NCBI RefSeq assembly: GCF_001477495.1
Contig: NZ_LDTF01000011.1
Span: 1 to 36,810, forward strand
Reading direction: 5' to 3'
DNA length: 36,810 nt
From: Sphingomonas yabuuchiae
GTDB taxonomy: Bacteria > Pseudomonadota > Alphaproteobacteria > Sphingomonadales > Sphingomonadaceae
The notes under the pieces are model-generated. The model saw nothing but the letters and a program-made list of their open reading frames with translations. It was not told where the DNA came from and did not search any database. The translations under genes and the position numbers were made by a program. Of the stretch, positions 24,988-32,632 are shown piece after piece (the first letter of the stretch is position 1; every line of letters starts with the position of its first letter).

Positions 24988-26678
24988 CGAACTGGGGTCC
25001 TGAGCTGCGCGAGGGCGCAGATACGCAGTTCCGGCTTTGGGCGCCGGATCGTGACGCGGTGACGCTGGAGATCGACGGCGCGCCCTCCGTACCGATGGAT
25101 CGCGATGGTCAGGGATGGTTCTCCGCCGCCGCTCCGGCGGCTGCTGGAAGCCGCTATCGCTTCCGCCTGGACAAGGATTTGGCGGTGCCTGATCCCGCCT
25201 CCCGACTTCAGGCGGGCGGCGTCCATTGCTGGAGCGTGGTGGTCGACCCGACCTTTGCCTGGAGCGCCACCGAATGGCGCGGGCGGCCGTGGGAAGAGAC
25301 GGTGCTGCTCGAAGTGCACGTGGGGACGCTGGGCGGCTTCGAGGGTATTCGACAGAAGCTGCCCGCTATCGCCGCATCCGGTATCACCGCCATCGAGCTG
25401 ATGCCCATCAACGGGTTCGGCGGCACGCGCAACTGGGGCTATGATGGCGTCCTGCCCTATGCCGTGGCCGAACCTTACGGCTCACCCGCCGAGCTGAAGA
25501 CCTTGGTCGACACGGCGCATGGCCTGGGTCTCTCCGTCTTCCTCGACTTGGTGTATAATCACTTCGGGCCGGACGGGAATTATCTGGAGGCCTATGCCAG
25601 CGCCTTCTTCCACAAGGAGGTCGACACGCCCTGGGGCGGCGCGGTGGCGGTCGATGCCGATCCGGTGCACCGCTTCTTCGTCGACAATGCGCTGATGTGG
25701 CTGCGGGACTATCGCATCGACGGGCTGCGCTTCGATGCCGTTCATGCCATCGCAAATGACAGCTTTCTCGACCGGATGGCGAGTGAAATCCGCGCGGCCC
25801 TGCCCGAACGGCATGTCCATCTGGTCCTGGAGAATGAGAAGAACGACGCGGATCGCCTGCGCGCGGGTTGCTACGACGCCCAATGGAACGACGATTTCCA
25901 CAACGTCCTGCACGTCCTGCTCACGGGGGAAACGAGCGCCTATTATGGCGACTTCGCCGATCATGCCGCCGAGCGGTTGGCGCGTTGCCTGAAGGAGGGC
26001 TTCATCTATCAGGGTGAAGCATCGCCGAACCATGACGGCAAGCCCCGCGGCAAACCGTCCGGCGATCTGCCCAGCACGGCCTTCGTCGCCTTTCTTCAGA
26101 ACCACGACCAGGTCGGAAACCGCGCGATGGGCGAGCGGCTGATCCGCCTGACCGATCGCGAGCGGCTTCGCGCGGCGACGGCGCTGCTGCTGCTCGGTCC
26201 ACAAATCCCGCTGCTGTTCATGGGCGAGGATGAGGGGAGCGAAAGTCCCTTCCTGTTCTTCACCGATTTCCATGACGAGCTGGCCGACGCGGTCCGCGAA
26301 GGACGCCGACGCGAGTTCGCCAAGTTCGACGCCTTCGCCGATGAGGAAGCGCGCAAGCGTATCCCCGACCCCAATGCCCGCAGCACTTTCGACGCCTCGA
26401 TCCCGGAGCCCGGCCCCCAGGCCGGGGAGTGGCGTGCGCTATACCGGGAGCTGCTGGCGCTTAGGCAGGTGCATATCATGCCGCGCCTGAAGGGCGCGGT
26501 GGGGCTCTCGGCCGATGTGACGGGGCCTGCTCAGGTCAAGGCCCGGTGGCGCATGGCCGATGGCGCGACGCTGAGCATCCTGATCGATCTCGGCGAAGCG
26601 CCGCAGCCCATCGCCGAGGATGCAGGCCAGTTGATCTACCGGGAAGGCGATCGCTTCGCCGCATGGATCGCCCAATGA
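24984..26678 (+). CDS. treZ: Malto-oligosyltrehalose trehalohydrolase
   Basis: A 564-residue GH13 enzyme that releases trehalose from maltooligosyl-trehalose made by TreY. An N-terminal CBM48-like domain (FRLWAPDRDAVTLEID) precedes the barrel, with LLEVHVGTLGGFEG, LMPINGFGGTRNWGYDGVL and FLDLVYNHFGPDGNYL. Catalytic residues are Asp251 (GLRFDAVHA), Glu283 (LVLENEKND) and Asp375 (LQNHDQVGNR). The LGPQIPLLFMGEDEGSESPF stretch is typical of TreZ. Its ATG overlaps the glgX stop and its own stop overlaps malQ (both ATGA), so the three are translationally coupled. Confidence 0.96.
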   Translation: MTNWGPELREGADTQFRLWAPDRDAVTLEIDGAPSVPMDRDGQGWFSAAAPAAAGSRYRFRLDKDLAVPDPASRLQAGGVHCWSVVVDPTFAWSATEWRGRPWEETVLLEVHVGTLGGFEGIRQKLPAIAASGITAIELMPINGFGGTRNWGYDGVLPYAVAEPYGSPAELKTLVDTAHGLGLSVFLDLVYNHFGPDGNYLEAYASAFFHKEVDTPWGGAVAVDADPVHRFFVDNALMWLRDYRIDGLRFDAVHAIANDSFLDRMASEIRAALPERHVHLVLENEKNDADRLRAGCYDAQWNDDFHNVLHVLLTGETSAYYGDFADHAAERLARCLKEGFIYQGEASPNHDGKPRGKPSGDLPSTAFVAFLQNHDQVGNRAMGERLIRLTDRERLRAATALLLLGPQIPLLFMGEDEGSESPFLFFTDFHDELADAVREGRRREFAKFDAFADEEARKRIPDPNARSTFDASIPEPGPQAGEWRALYRELLALRQVHIMPRLKGAVGLSADVTGPAQVKARWRMADGATLSILIDLGEAPQPIAEDAGQLIYREGDRFAAWIAQ

Positions 26679-28561
26679 GCGACCTTCATACCCGCGCCGA
26701 AGCCGCCGGACTGTCACGTCACTGGCAGGACGCGAAAGGGCATGACCAGACCGTCTCCGACGAGGCACTGGCGGCGATCCTGGATCGGCTGGATACCGAT
26801 GTCGGCGAAACCGTATTCGTCTCGGGTGAACTCGGTCAGCAGATTTCCCTTCCCGACACATGCCGTGACGGGACCGCACGGCTGACCCTGGAGGGCGGCG
26901 ACGTGGTCTCGGTCTCGATCCGGGACCGTAATCTGCCTGCCATTCTCCAGCCGGGTTATCATCGGCTGGAACAGGGTGAGCGGGAATGGACGATTGCTAT
27001 CGCCCCGCCCCGTTGTCCGGCCCCACCGTCGGGCAGACATTGGGGCAGCGCCGTCCAGATCCCGTCCCTGCGTGAAGGCGGCGGCGCCTTTGGCGACTTT
27101 GCCGGTCTGGCCGGCGCCGCCAAGGCCTTGGGCCGAGCCGGTGCCGCCGCTCTGGCGATCAGCCCCGTCCACGCGCTGTTCCCCGCCGACGCCGCGCGCT
27201 TCAGCCCCTATGCCCCGTCGAGCCGCTTGTTTCGCAATGTCTGGCTGGCCCCCGCTGGCGAGCCGGTGGCCGACGCCCCTGCCCTGATCGACTGGCAAAG
27301 CGCCGCGCCGGACCGGATGCAGGACCTTCGCTTCGTCTACGATCGGCTGGACCAGACGCAAGTTCAAGCCTTCGAGCGTTGGCGGATGGAGGGCGGCGAA
27401 CGGCTGGAATCGCAGGCGCTGTTCGATGCGCTTCACGCCTATTTCCACGGCCGTGACCGGGTGAGCGGCTGGATCGACTGGCCGGAAGAATATCACGATC
27501 CCGAAAGCGAAGCGGTTGCCCGTTTCGCCGCCGAGCACCACGACGCCATTCGCTTCTACGCCTTTGCCCAATGGTGGACGGACCGGGCGCTTCGCGACGC
27601 GGCGCACACCGCGCGGGGCAGCGGCATGGCGATCGGGCTGATCGCTGACCTTGCCATCGGCGTCGCCATGAACGGCGCGGACGGCTGGAGCCGACGCGGC
27701 GAGTTGCTGACCGGCCTGTCGATCGGCGCCCCGCCCGATCCGTTAGGTCCCGATGGCCAGAATTGGGGAATTACCGCCCTGTCGCCCTTCGCGCTGCGGC
27801 GGCAGGGCTTTGCGCCGTTCATCGATACGCTGCGCGCCGTCTTCGCGCATGCGGGGGGCATCCGCATCGACCATGCCCTCGGGCTTTGCCGTCTCTGGGT
27901 GGTCCCGGACGGCGCTCCGGCCGATCAGGGTGCCTATCTGGCGATGCCCTTTACCGACATGATGCGCATCCTGCGGATCGAGGCGCACCGGGCCAATCAG
28001 GGACGCGGAGCGATCGTGATCGGCGAGGACCTTGGCACCGTCCCGCCCGGCTTTCGCGACATCATGGCGGAGGCCGGGATGCTCGGCATGCGCGTCCTGC
28101 CGTTCGAGCGGGATGGGGACGGCGCGTTCCTCCCCCCGGATATGTGGAGCGATCAGGCGATTGCCATGACCGCCACCCACGACATCGCGACCGTTGCCGG
28201 GTGGTGGAAGGGCCGCGATCTGGAATGGCGGGCGCGTATCGCCGGTCGGCCCGTCTCATCGGAGGAGAGCGCCGACCGGGCTCAGGAACGGACCGCGCTA
28301 TGGCAAGCCATCGGCCATGATGCCCCAAAGCCCGACGAACCCTCCGAGGTCGTCGGCGCTGCCATTGCGGCGGTAGCGGAGACGCCGTGTCCACTGGCTA
28401 TCGTACCGGTCGAGGATCTGCTGGGGCTGGACGAGCAGCCCAATCTCCCCGGCACTATCGACGAGCATCCCAATTGGCGTCGCCGCCTGCCCGATACGCT
28501 CGACCGCTCGCTCGCCAAGCCCGAGGTTTCGGCGCTCATCGCCATACTCAACGCCCGCTGA
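26675..28561 (+). CDS. malQ: 4-alpha-glucanotransferase (amylomaltase, GH77)
   Basis: A 628-residue protein starting at an ATG that overlaps the treZ stop (ATGA); the open frame upstream lies inside treZ. The N-terminal 110 residues form the extra domain found in proteobacterial MalQ. Catalytic residues are nucleophile Asp399 (RIDHALGLCRLW), acid/base Glu451 (VIGEDLGTVP) and Asp503 (TATHDIATVAGWW). MalQ moves maltosyl units between chains, turning short maltodextrins that TreY cannot use into longer ones plus glucose. In this operon that recycling would let the glucan be converted more completely to trehalose. It is followed after 25 bases by treY. Confidence 0.94.
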   Translation: MSDLHTRAEAAGLSRHWQDAKGHDQTVSDEALAAILDRLDTDVGETVFVSGELGQQISLPDTCRDGTARLTLEGGDVVSVSIRDRNLPAILQPGYHRLEQGEREWTIAIAPPRCPAPPSGRHWGSAVQIPSLREGGGAFGDFAGLAGAAKALGRAGAAALAISPVHALFPADAARFSPYAPSSRLFRNVWLAPAGEPVADAPALIDWQSAAPDRMQDLRFVYDRLDQTQVQAFERWRMEGGERLESQALFDALHAYFHGRDRVSGWIDWPEEYHDPESEAVARFAAEHHDAIRFYAFAQWWTDRALRDAAHTARGSGMAIGLIADLAIGVAMNGADGWSRRGELLTGLSIGAPPDPLGPDGQNWGITALSPFALRRQGFAPFIDTLRAVFAHAGGIRIDHALGLCRLWVVPDGAPADQGAYLAMPFTDMMRILRIEAHRANQGRGAIVIGEDLGTVPPGFRDIMAEAGMLGMRVLPFERDGDGAFLPPDMWSDQAIAMTATHDIATVAGWWKGRDLEWRARIAGRPVSSEESADRAQERTALWQAIGHDAPKPDEPSEVVGAAIAAVAETPCPLAIVPVEDLLGLDEQPNLPGTIDEHPNWRRRLPDTLDRSLAKPEVSALIAILNAR

Positions 28562-28586
28562 CCCGCTTTATCGAAGGACGTCGCCC

Positions 28587-30986
28587 ATGACGCCGCGCGC
28601 CACCTATCGCTTTCAGTTCCACAAGGACTTCCCCTTCGCCCGAGCCGAAGCCCTGCTTCCGTATCTAGACACGCTGGGGATCAGCCATGTCTATGCCTCG
28701 CCGATCACCACGGCGACGGCTGGATCCATGCACGGATATGACGTCATCGACCCGACACGGATCAACCCGGAACTGGGAGGCGAAGATGCCTTCCGGTCTC
28801 TCGCCGAAGCCGCCAGGGCGCGTGGCATGGGTGTTATCATCGACATCGTACCCAATCATATGGGCGTGGCGGGCGGCGGCAATGACTGGTGGAACGACGT
28901 GCTGGCCAAAGGCGAGGCGAGCCGGTTCGCACGCTTTTTCGACATCGACTGGTCGCGCAAGCTCGTCCTGCCGATCCTCGGCGATCCGCTCAAGAAGGTG
29001 CTGGCGGACGGCCAGATCGTCGTCGAACGCCGAGACGGCCACGCCGAGATCGTCGCCTATGGCGAACATCGCTTGCCGATCCGGGACGAGGATCAGGATG
29101 GGGCCGAGAAGCAGGACCTTGCCGCTTTGCTCGGTCGCCAGCATTATCGCCTGGCGTCGTGGCGAGTATCGAACGACGAACTCAACTGGCGGCGCTTCTT
29201 CACGATCAACGATCTGGCGGGGCTGCGGGTCGAGGACGATCAGGTGTTCGCGGAAACCCATGCCCTCTACTTCCGGCTTTATCAGCAGGGACTGATCGAC
29301 GGCGTACGGATCGACCATGTCGACGGATTGACCGACCCGATCGGCTATTGTCGCAAACTGCGCGCGCGCTTCGACGCCATCGCGCGGGACGATGGCAACC
29401 GCGCCTATATCGTCGTGGAAAAGATCCTCGCTGCCGACGAGCCCATGGGGGACGATTGGGGCGTCGACGGCACTAGCGGCTATGACTTCATGGAGGAGGT
29501 CTCGGCCCTGCTCCATGCCCCCGAGGGCACGCGGTCGCTCGCCGAGCTCTGGGCGCAGTTGAGCGGCCGTTCGGACCAGTTCGCGCCGGAGGAACTTCAG
29601 GCACGGCAGGACCTGCTCGCATGGCAGTTCGCCGGGCAGTTGGACCAGTGCGTTGCGGCCTTCGCGGCGCTGACAGCTTCCGCCCCGGAATTGGAGGGGG
29701 CGATCACCACCCCGATGCTGCGCCGGGCGATCGAACGGCTGCTCTGGGTCTTTCCGGTCTATCGAACCTATGGTCCCGATGCGCCTTCGTCCGATGAAGC
29801 CATCCGCCGCATGGCGCGCGAACGGGTGGAGCCGCTATTGCCCCCCGGTGAGGCTTTTGTCGTCGACCAGATGCTGCAATGGCTGGCCGGGTCCCGTCCC
29901 GGCGATCGGGAACGGCTTGGAGAAGCGGTCAGGCGTTTTCAGCAGCTTTCCGCCCCCATCGCGGCCAAGGCGGTTGAGGACACCGCTTTCTATCGTCACG
30001 CGCCCCTGCTCTCGCGAAACGATGTCGGCTTCGATGCGGCGCGGCTCAGCCTGTCGATCGCGGGCTTTCATGACCGGATGAAGGGCCGGGCCGAGCGTTT
30101 TCCGCTGGCGATGCTGACCACCGCTACCCATGATCATAAGCGCGGGGAAGATGTTCGCGCCCGGTTGGCGGTCCTGAGTGCGATGCCGGAGGACTGGCGA
30201 CGTCATGTCGAGGCGTGGCGGACGCAGACGGTGAACCTCGCCGAATGGGTTGATCCGGCCGACTGGTACATGCTGATCCAAACGCTCGTCGGAACCTGGC
30301 CCGATCCCGGCGAACGGGATGACTTTGCCGAGCGGATCGCCGCCTGGCAGGAAAAGGCGCTGCGGGAGGCCAAGCTTCGATCGTCCTGGGAAGATCCCGA
30401 CACCGACTATGAGGCGCGCTGTAATCGTCTGGCCACGACGTTAATCGATGGCAACGAAGGAACGGCCTTCCGGGAAGGAATGACCGCACTTCTCCGCCGC
30501 ATCGGTCCGGCCGCCGCCGCCAATTCGCTCGTCCAGGTGGCGCTGCGTTATACGGTGCCGGGTGTACCCGACTGCTATCAGGGGACCGAGTTCGCCGACC
30601 TGAGCCTGGTCGATCCTGACAATCGCCGTCCCGTCGACTATTCCGCGCGCGAAGCGGCATTAGCCAATGGCGATGCACCGAAACAAAAGATCGTGGCCGA
30701 TCTGCTGGGCCTGCGTCGCCAGCATCCCGACGTGTTCACACACGGCACCTATCATCCGCTTGCCGTCACCGGCCATTGTCGCGACCGGGTCATCGCCTTC
30801 GAGCGGCGGCACGGCGACACCGTCCTGACCTGTGTCTTCGGTCTGCGGCTGGAACCGTTGATGGGCGAAGACGGCACGATCGACTGGCGCGACACGACCG
30901 TTGACCGTGATGGGGCGGCGCTGCGAGTCGGCGAGTTGCTGGGGGACGGGCCGATCTGGTACGGCTTGCGCATCGGAGCGAAATGA
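28587..30986 (+). CDS. treY: Malto-oligosyltrehalose synthase
   Basis: A 799-residue GH13 enzyme that isomerises the reducing-end alpha-1,4 bond of maltodextrins to the alpha,alpha-1,1 bond of maltooligosyl-trehalose. The start ATG has AAGGA nine bases upstream. Typical segments are ATYRFQFHKDFPFARAEALL, YLDTLGISHVYASPI, VIIDIVPNHMGV, Asp243 (GVRIDHVDGLTDP), Glu278 (YIVVEKILA) and Asp516 (TATHDHKRGEDVRAR), then PGVPDCYQGTEFADLSLVDPDNRRPVD near the C-terminus. The length is slightly below many TreY proteins (about 800-930) but nothing essential is missing. Together with treZ it makes the TreY-TreZ trehalose pathway. Its stop overlaps the next gene by ATGA. Confidence 0.96.
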   Translation: MTPRATYRFQFHKDFPFARAEALLPYLDTLGISHVYASPITTATAGSMHGYDVIDPTRINPELGGEDAFRSLAEAARARGMGVIIDIVPNHMGVAGGGNDWWNDVLAKGEASRFARFFDIDWSRKLVLPILGDPLKKVLADGQIVVERRDGHAEIVAYGEHRLPIRDEDQDGAEKQDLAALLGRQHYRLASWRVSNDELNWRRFFTINDLAGLRVEDDQVFAETHALYFRLYQQGLIDGVRIDHVDGLTDPIGYCRKLRARFDAIARDDGNRAYIVVEKILAADEPMGDDWGVDGTSGYDFMEEVSALLHAPEGTRSLAELWAQLSGRSDQFAPEELQARQDLLAWQFAGQLDQCVAAFAALTASAPELEGAITTPMLRRAIERLLWVFPVYRTYGPDAPSSDEAIRRMARERVEPLLPPGEAFVVDQMLQWLAGSRPGDRERLGEAVRRFQQLSAPIAAKAVEDTAFYRHAPLLSRNDVGFDAARLSLSIAGFHDRMKGRAERFPLAMLTTATHDHKRGEDVRARLAVLSAMPEDWRRHVEAWRTQTVNLAEWVDPADWYMLIQTLVGTWPDPGERDDFAERIAAWQEKALREAKLRSSWEDPDTDYEARCNRLATTLIDGNEGTAFREGMTALLRRIGPAAAANSLVQVALRYTVPGVPDCYQGTEFADLSLVDPDNRRPVDYSAREAALANGDAPKQKIVADLLGLRRQHPDVFTHGTYHPLAVTGHCRDRVIAFERRHGDTVLTCVFGLRLEPLMGEDGTIDWRDTTVDRDGAALRVGELLGDGPIWYGLRIGAK

Positions 30987-31546
30987 CGGCGCTTCCCATC
31001 GGCTTTTATCGGGGCGAGGTGGACGATGTGGCGCGTTCGCTCATCGGCATGACGCTGACTGTCGACGGCGTCGGTGGGGTGATCGTCGAGACGGAAGCCT
31101 ATGACGCGGCCGATCCCGCTTCGCACAGCTTTGCGGGACGAACGGCGAGAAACGCGGCGATGTTCGGCCTGGTCGGCCGTGCTTATGTGTATCGTATCTA
31201 TGGCCTTCACCACTGCCTAAACGTCGTATGTGGTTCTCCGGGCAGTGCCGTGCTGATCCGGGCGCTAGAGCCTTTGCATGGTCTGGACGCCATGCACGAA
31301 CGGCGCGGTTCGGGACTGGGGATGAGGCAGCTTTGTTCGGGGCCGGGCAAATTGTGCAGCGCCCTGGGTATCGACTTGAGGCTGAACGGCGCGTCGCTCT
31401 TGCAGCCGCCCTTCGCGCTGAGCGGAACGCCGGACGCCGCGCCGATCCTTGTCGGGCCGCGGATCGGCATCACCCGAGCGGCGGAGCGACCGCGCCGCTT
31501 CGGCTGGAAGGATTCACCCTGGCTCAGCCGACCGATAAGCGGCTGA
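30983..31546 (+). CDS. DNA-3-methyladenine glycosylase (AAG/MPG family)
   Basis: A 187-residue enzyme of the alkyladenine glycosylase family, which removes alkylated and deaminated purines and begins base excision repair. The active-site segment VETEAYDAADPASH gives catalytic Glu38, stacking Tyr40 and His48. AYVYRIYGLHHCLNVVC matches the conserved YVYxIYGxxxCxNV motif, and GPGKLCSALGI is the usual lid region. The length fits bacterial members (about 180-200). Its ATG overlaps the treY stop as ATGA, tying a DNA repair enzyme to a trehalose operon. A hairpin lies just after the stop. Confidence 0.93.
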   Translation: MTALPIGFYRGEVDDVARSLIGMTLTVDGVGGVIVETEAYDAADPASHSFAGRTARNAAMFGLVGRAYVYRIYGLHHCLNVVCGSPGSAVLIRALEPLHGLDAMHERRGSGLGMRQLCSGPGKLCSALGIDLRLNGASLLQPPFALSGTPDAAPILVGPRIGITRAAERPRRFGWKDSPWLSRPISG

Positions 31547-31552
31547 ATACGG

Positions 31553-31586
31553 CGTCGCAGCATGAAACTAGTGCAATGCAGCGACG
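31553..31586 (+). other. Imperfect hairpin after the glycosylase gene
   Basis: CGTCGC-A-GCAT (31553-31563) pairs with ATGC-A-GCGACG (31576-31586) around a 12-base loop, with one A/A mismatch. TATTTACTT follows. It may terminate the trehalose operon, but the T run is poor. Confidence 0.45.
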
Positions 31587-31650
31587 TATTTACTTGATAT
31601 TGACCACAACAACAGCGAGCCTCGACTAATAACAGAAAAAGGGCGAGTCG

Positions 31651-31839
31651 ATGGAGTGGATCAAGGTCCTGGCGTTGGTTGCCATGGTCTATGGAATCTG
31701 GGCAGCCTATAAGTCGTTGGGCGCACCAGTTCTGCATGAAGGCTCGCGTTATTTTCGCCAACCTGATGGAAGTTTTCGGCGCTGGTATGGCGGCCGCCGG
31801 TTCAGCGCGTCCGAAGTCGGAATGACCGAACAGGGCTGA
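31651..31839 (+). CDS. Small single-pass membrane protein, unknown
   Basis: A 62-residue protein. The first 22 residues form one hydrophobic helix (IKVLALVAMVYGIWAAYKSL). The remainder is basic and aromatic (SRYFRQPDGSFRRWYGGRRF) and ends TEQG. I do not recognise a named family. A short strand-turn motif, YFRQPDGSFRRWYGGR, could bind nucleotides, peptidoglycan or lipid head groups, but nothing in the sequence decides this. The start ATG follows a GGGCGAG stretch. The gene is on the same strand as its neighbours, 104 bases after the glycosylase stop and 90 before the retropepsin gene, in the most AT-rich gap of the window. Confidence 0.6.
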   Translation: MEWIKVLALVAMVYGIWAAYKSLGAPVLHEGSRYFRQPDGSFRRWYGGRRFSASEVGMTEQG

Positions 31840-31892
31840 TCCCGCACGGTCAGCAACGGTAAAGACGGACGCCCCTATCTCCCGGCCCTCGC

Positions 31893-31910
31893 CCTCCCCA
31901 TATGGGGAGG
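31893..31910. repeat. 18-base perfect palindrome upstream of the retropepsin gene
   Basis: CCTCCCCATATGGGGAGG is a complete palindrome ending 19 bases before the ATG at 31930. It could be an operator or a remnant of a REP-like extragenic element. It also contains GGGGAGG, so as RNA it could fold near the ribosome binding site. Confidence 0.5.
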
Positions 31911-31929
31911 ACGAAGGAATGGAACCGCA

Positions 31930-32556
31930 ATGTTTGCCGATTTGGGCGTCCCCCTACCCCTGCTGGCCGTCGTCCTTGCCGTTGTCTTGGCGGGTATCAT
32001 CGCGCGGCGTGTGCCAATATTACGCGTGGCGATCAGCCTGCTGTCCTGGCTCTTGCTCGGCGGCTTGTTGTTCGTACTGCTTCAACAACGCCAGCAATTC
32101 GATCCGTATATCCAACGCGCGATGCAGATCCTAAATTTGCAGGACCAGAGCGTCGTTGGTGACACGGTGCGTATCCGCATGGCGCCGGACGGCCATTTCT
32201 GGGCGCGCGTCACCGTGAACGGGGTCAGTCGGCGGATGCTGGTCGACAGCGGTGCGACGCTGACCGCCCTGTCCAGCGCAACGGCAGAGGCGGCCGGGCT
32301 GAAGCCCGGGATGCCCGCCTTCCCGGTCATGCTCAACACCGCCAACGGGATGATCCGGGCGGAAACCGCGCGGGTCGACTCCCTCCGCATCGGCACCATC
32401 CGCGCGGACAAGATGCCAGTGGTCGTATCCCCCGCTTTCGGCGAAACCGACGTGCTGGGCATGAACTTCCTGTCGCGCCTGAAGAGCTGGCGGGTCGAAG
32501 GCTCGACCCTGATCCTGGAGCCGCATCACCCCCAGCCATTAACCGAGCGGTCATGA
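31930..32556 (+). CDS. Membrane-anchored retropepsin-like aspartic protease (clan AA)
   Basis: A 208-residue protein with two N-terminal membrane helices (about 6-24 and 31-50) and a C-terminal retropepsin-like domain. The catalytic motif is Asp106 in MLVDSGATLTALS, followed by the family's second block TDVLGMNFLSRLKSWRVEGSTLIL near the C-terminus. This is the layout of the TIGR02281-type clan AA proteases of alphaproteobacteria, which act as homodimers; Caulobacter PerP is a known relative type. The protease domain should face the periplasm or cytoplasm depending on topology, with an even number of helices placing both ends on the same side. The substrate is unknown. Confidence 0.85.
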   Translation: MFADLGVPLPLLAVVLAVVLAGIIARRVPILRVAISLLSWLLLGGLLFVLLQQRQQFDPYIQRAMQILNLQDQSVVGDTVRIRMAPDGHFWARVTVNGVSRRMLVDSGATLTALSSATAEAAGLKPGMPAFPVMLNTANGMIRAETARVDSLRIGTIRADKMPVVVSPAFGETDVLGMNFLSRLKSWRVEGSTLILEPHHPQPLTERS

Positions 32557-32632
32557 CCGTCATGATAGGCAAAGTGATACAAATCAACGTGATCGGTGCC
32601 GTCGCCGATTGACTTGACGGTACAGCTTACTC

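Noticed and set aside
31930..32134. Alternative frame starting at the ATG at 31919
   Set aside because: It would yield a 71-residue protein rich in Ser, Arg and Cys that overlaps the retropepsin gene, whose DSG motif and membrane helices are clear.
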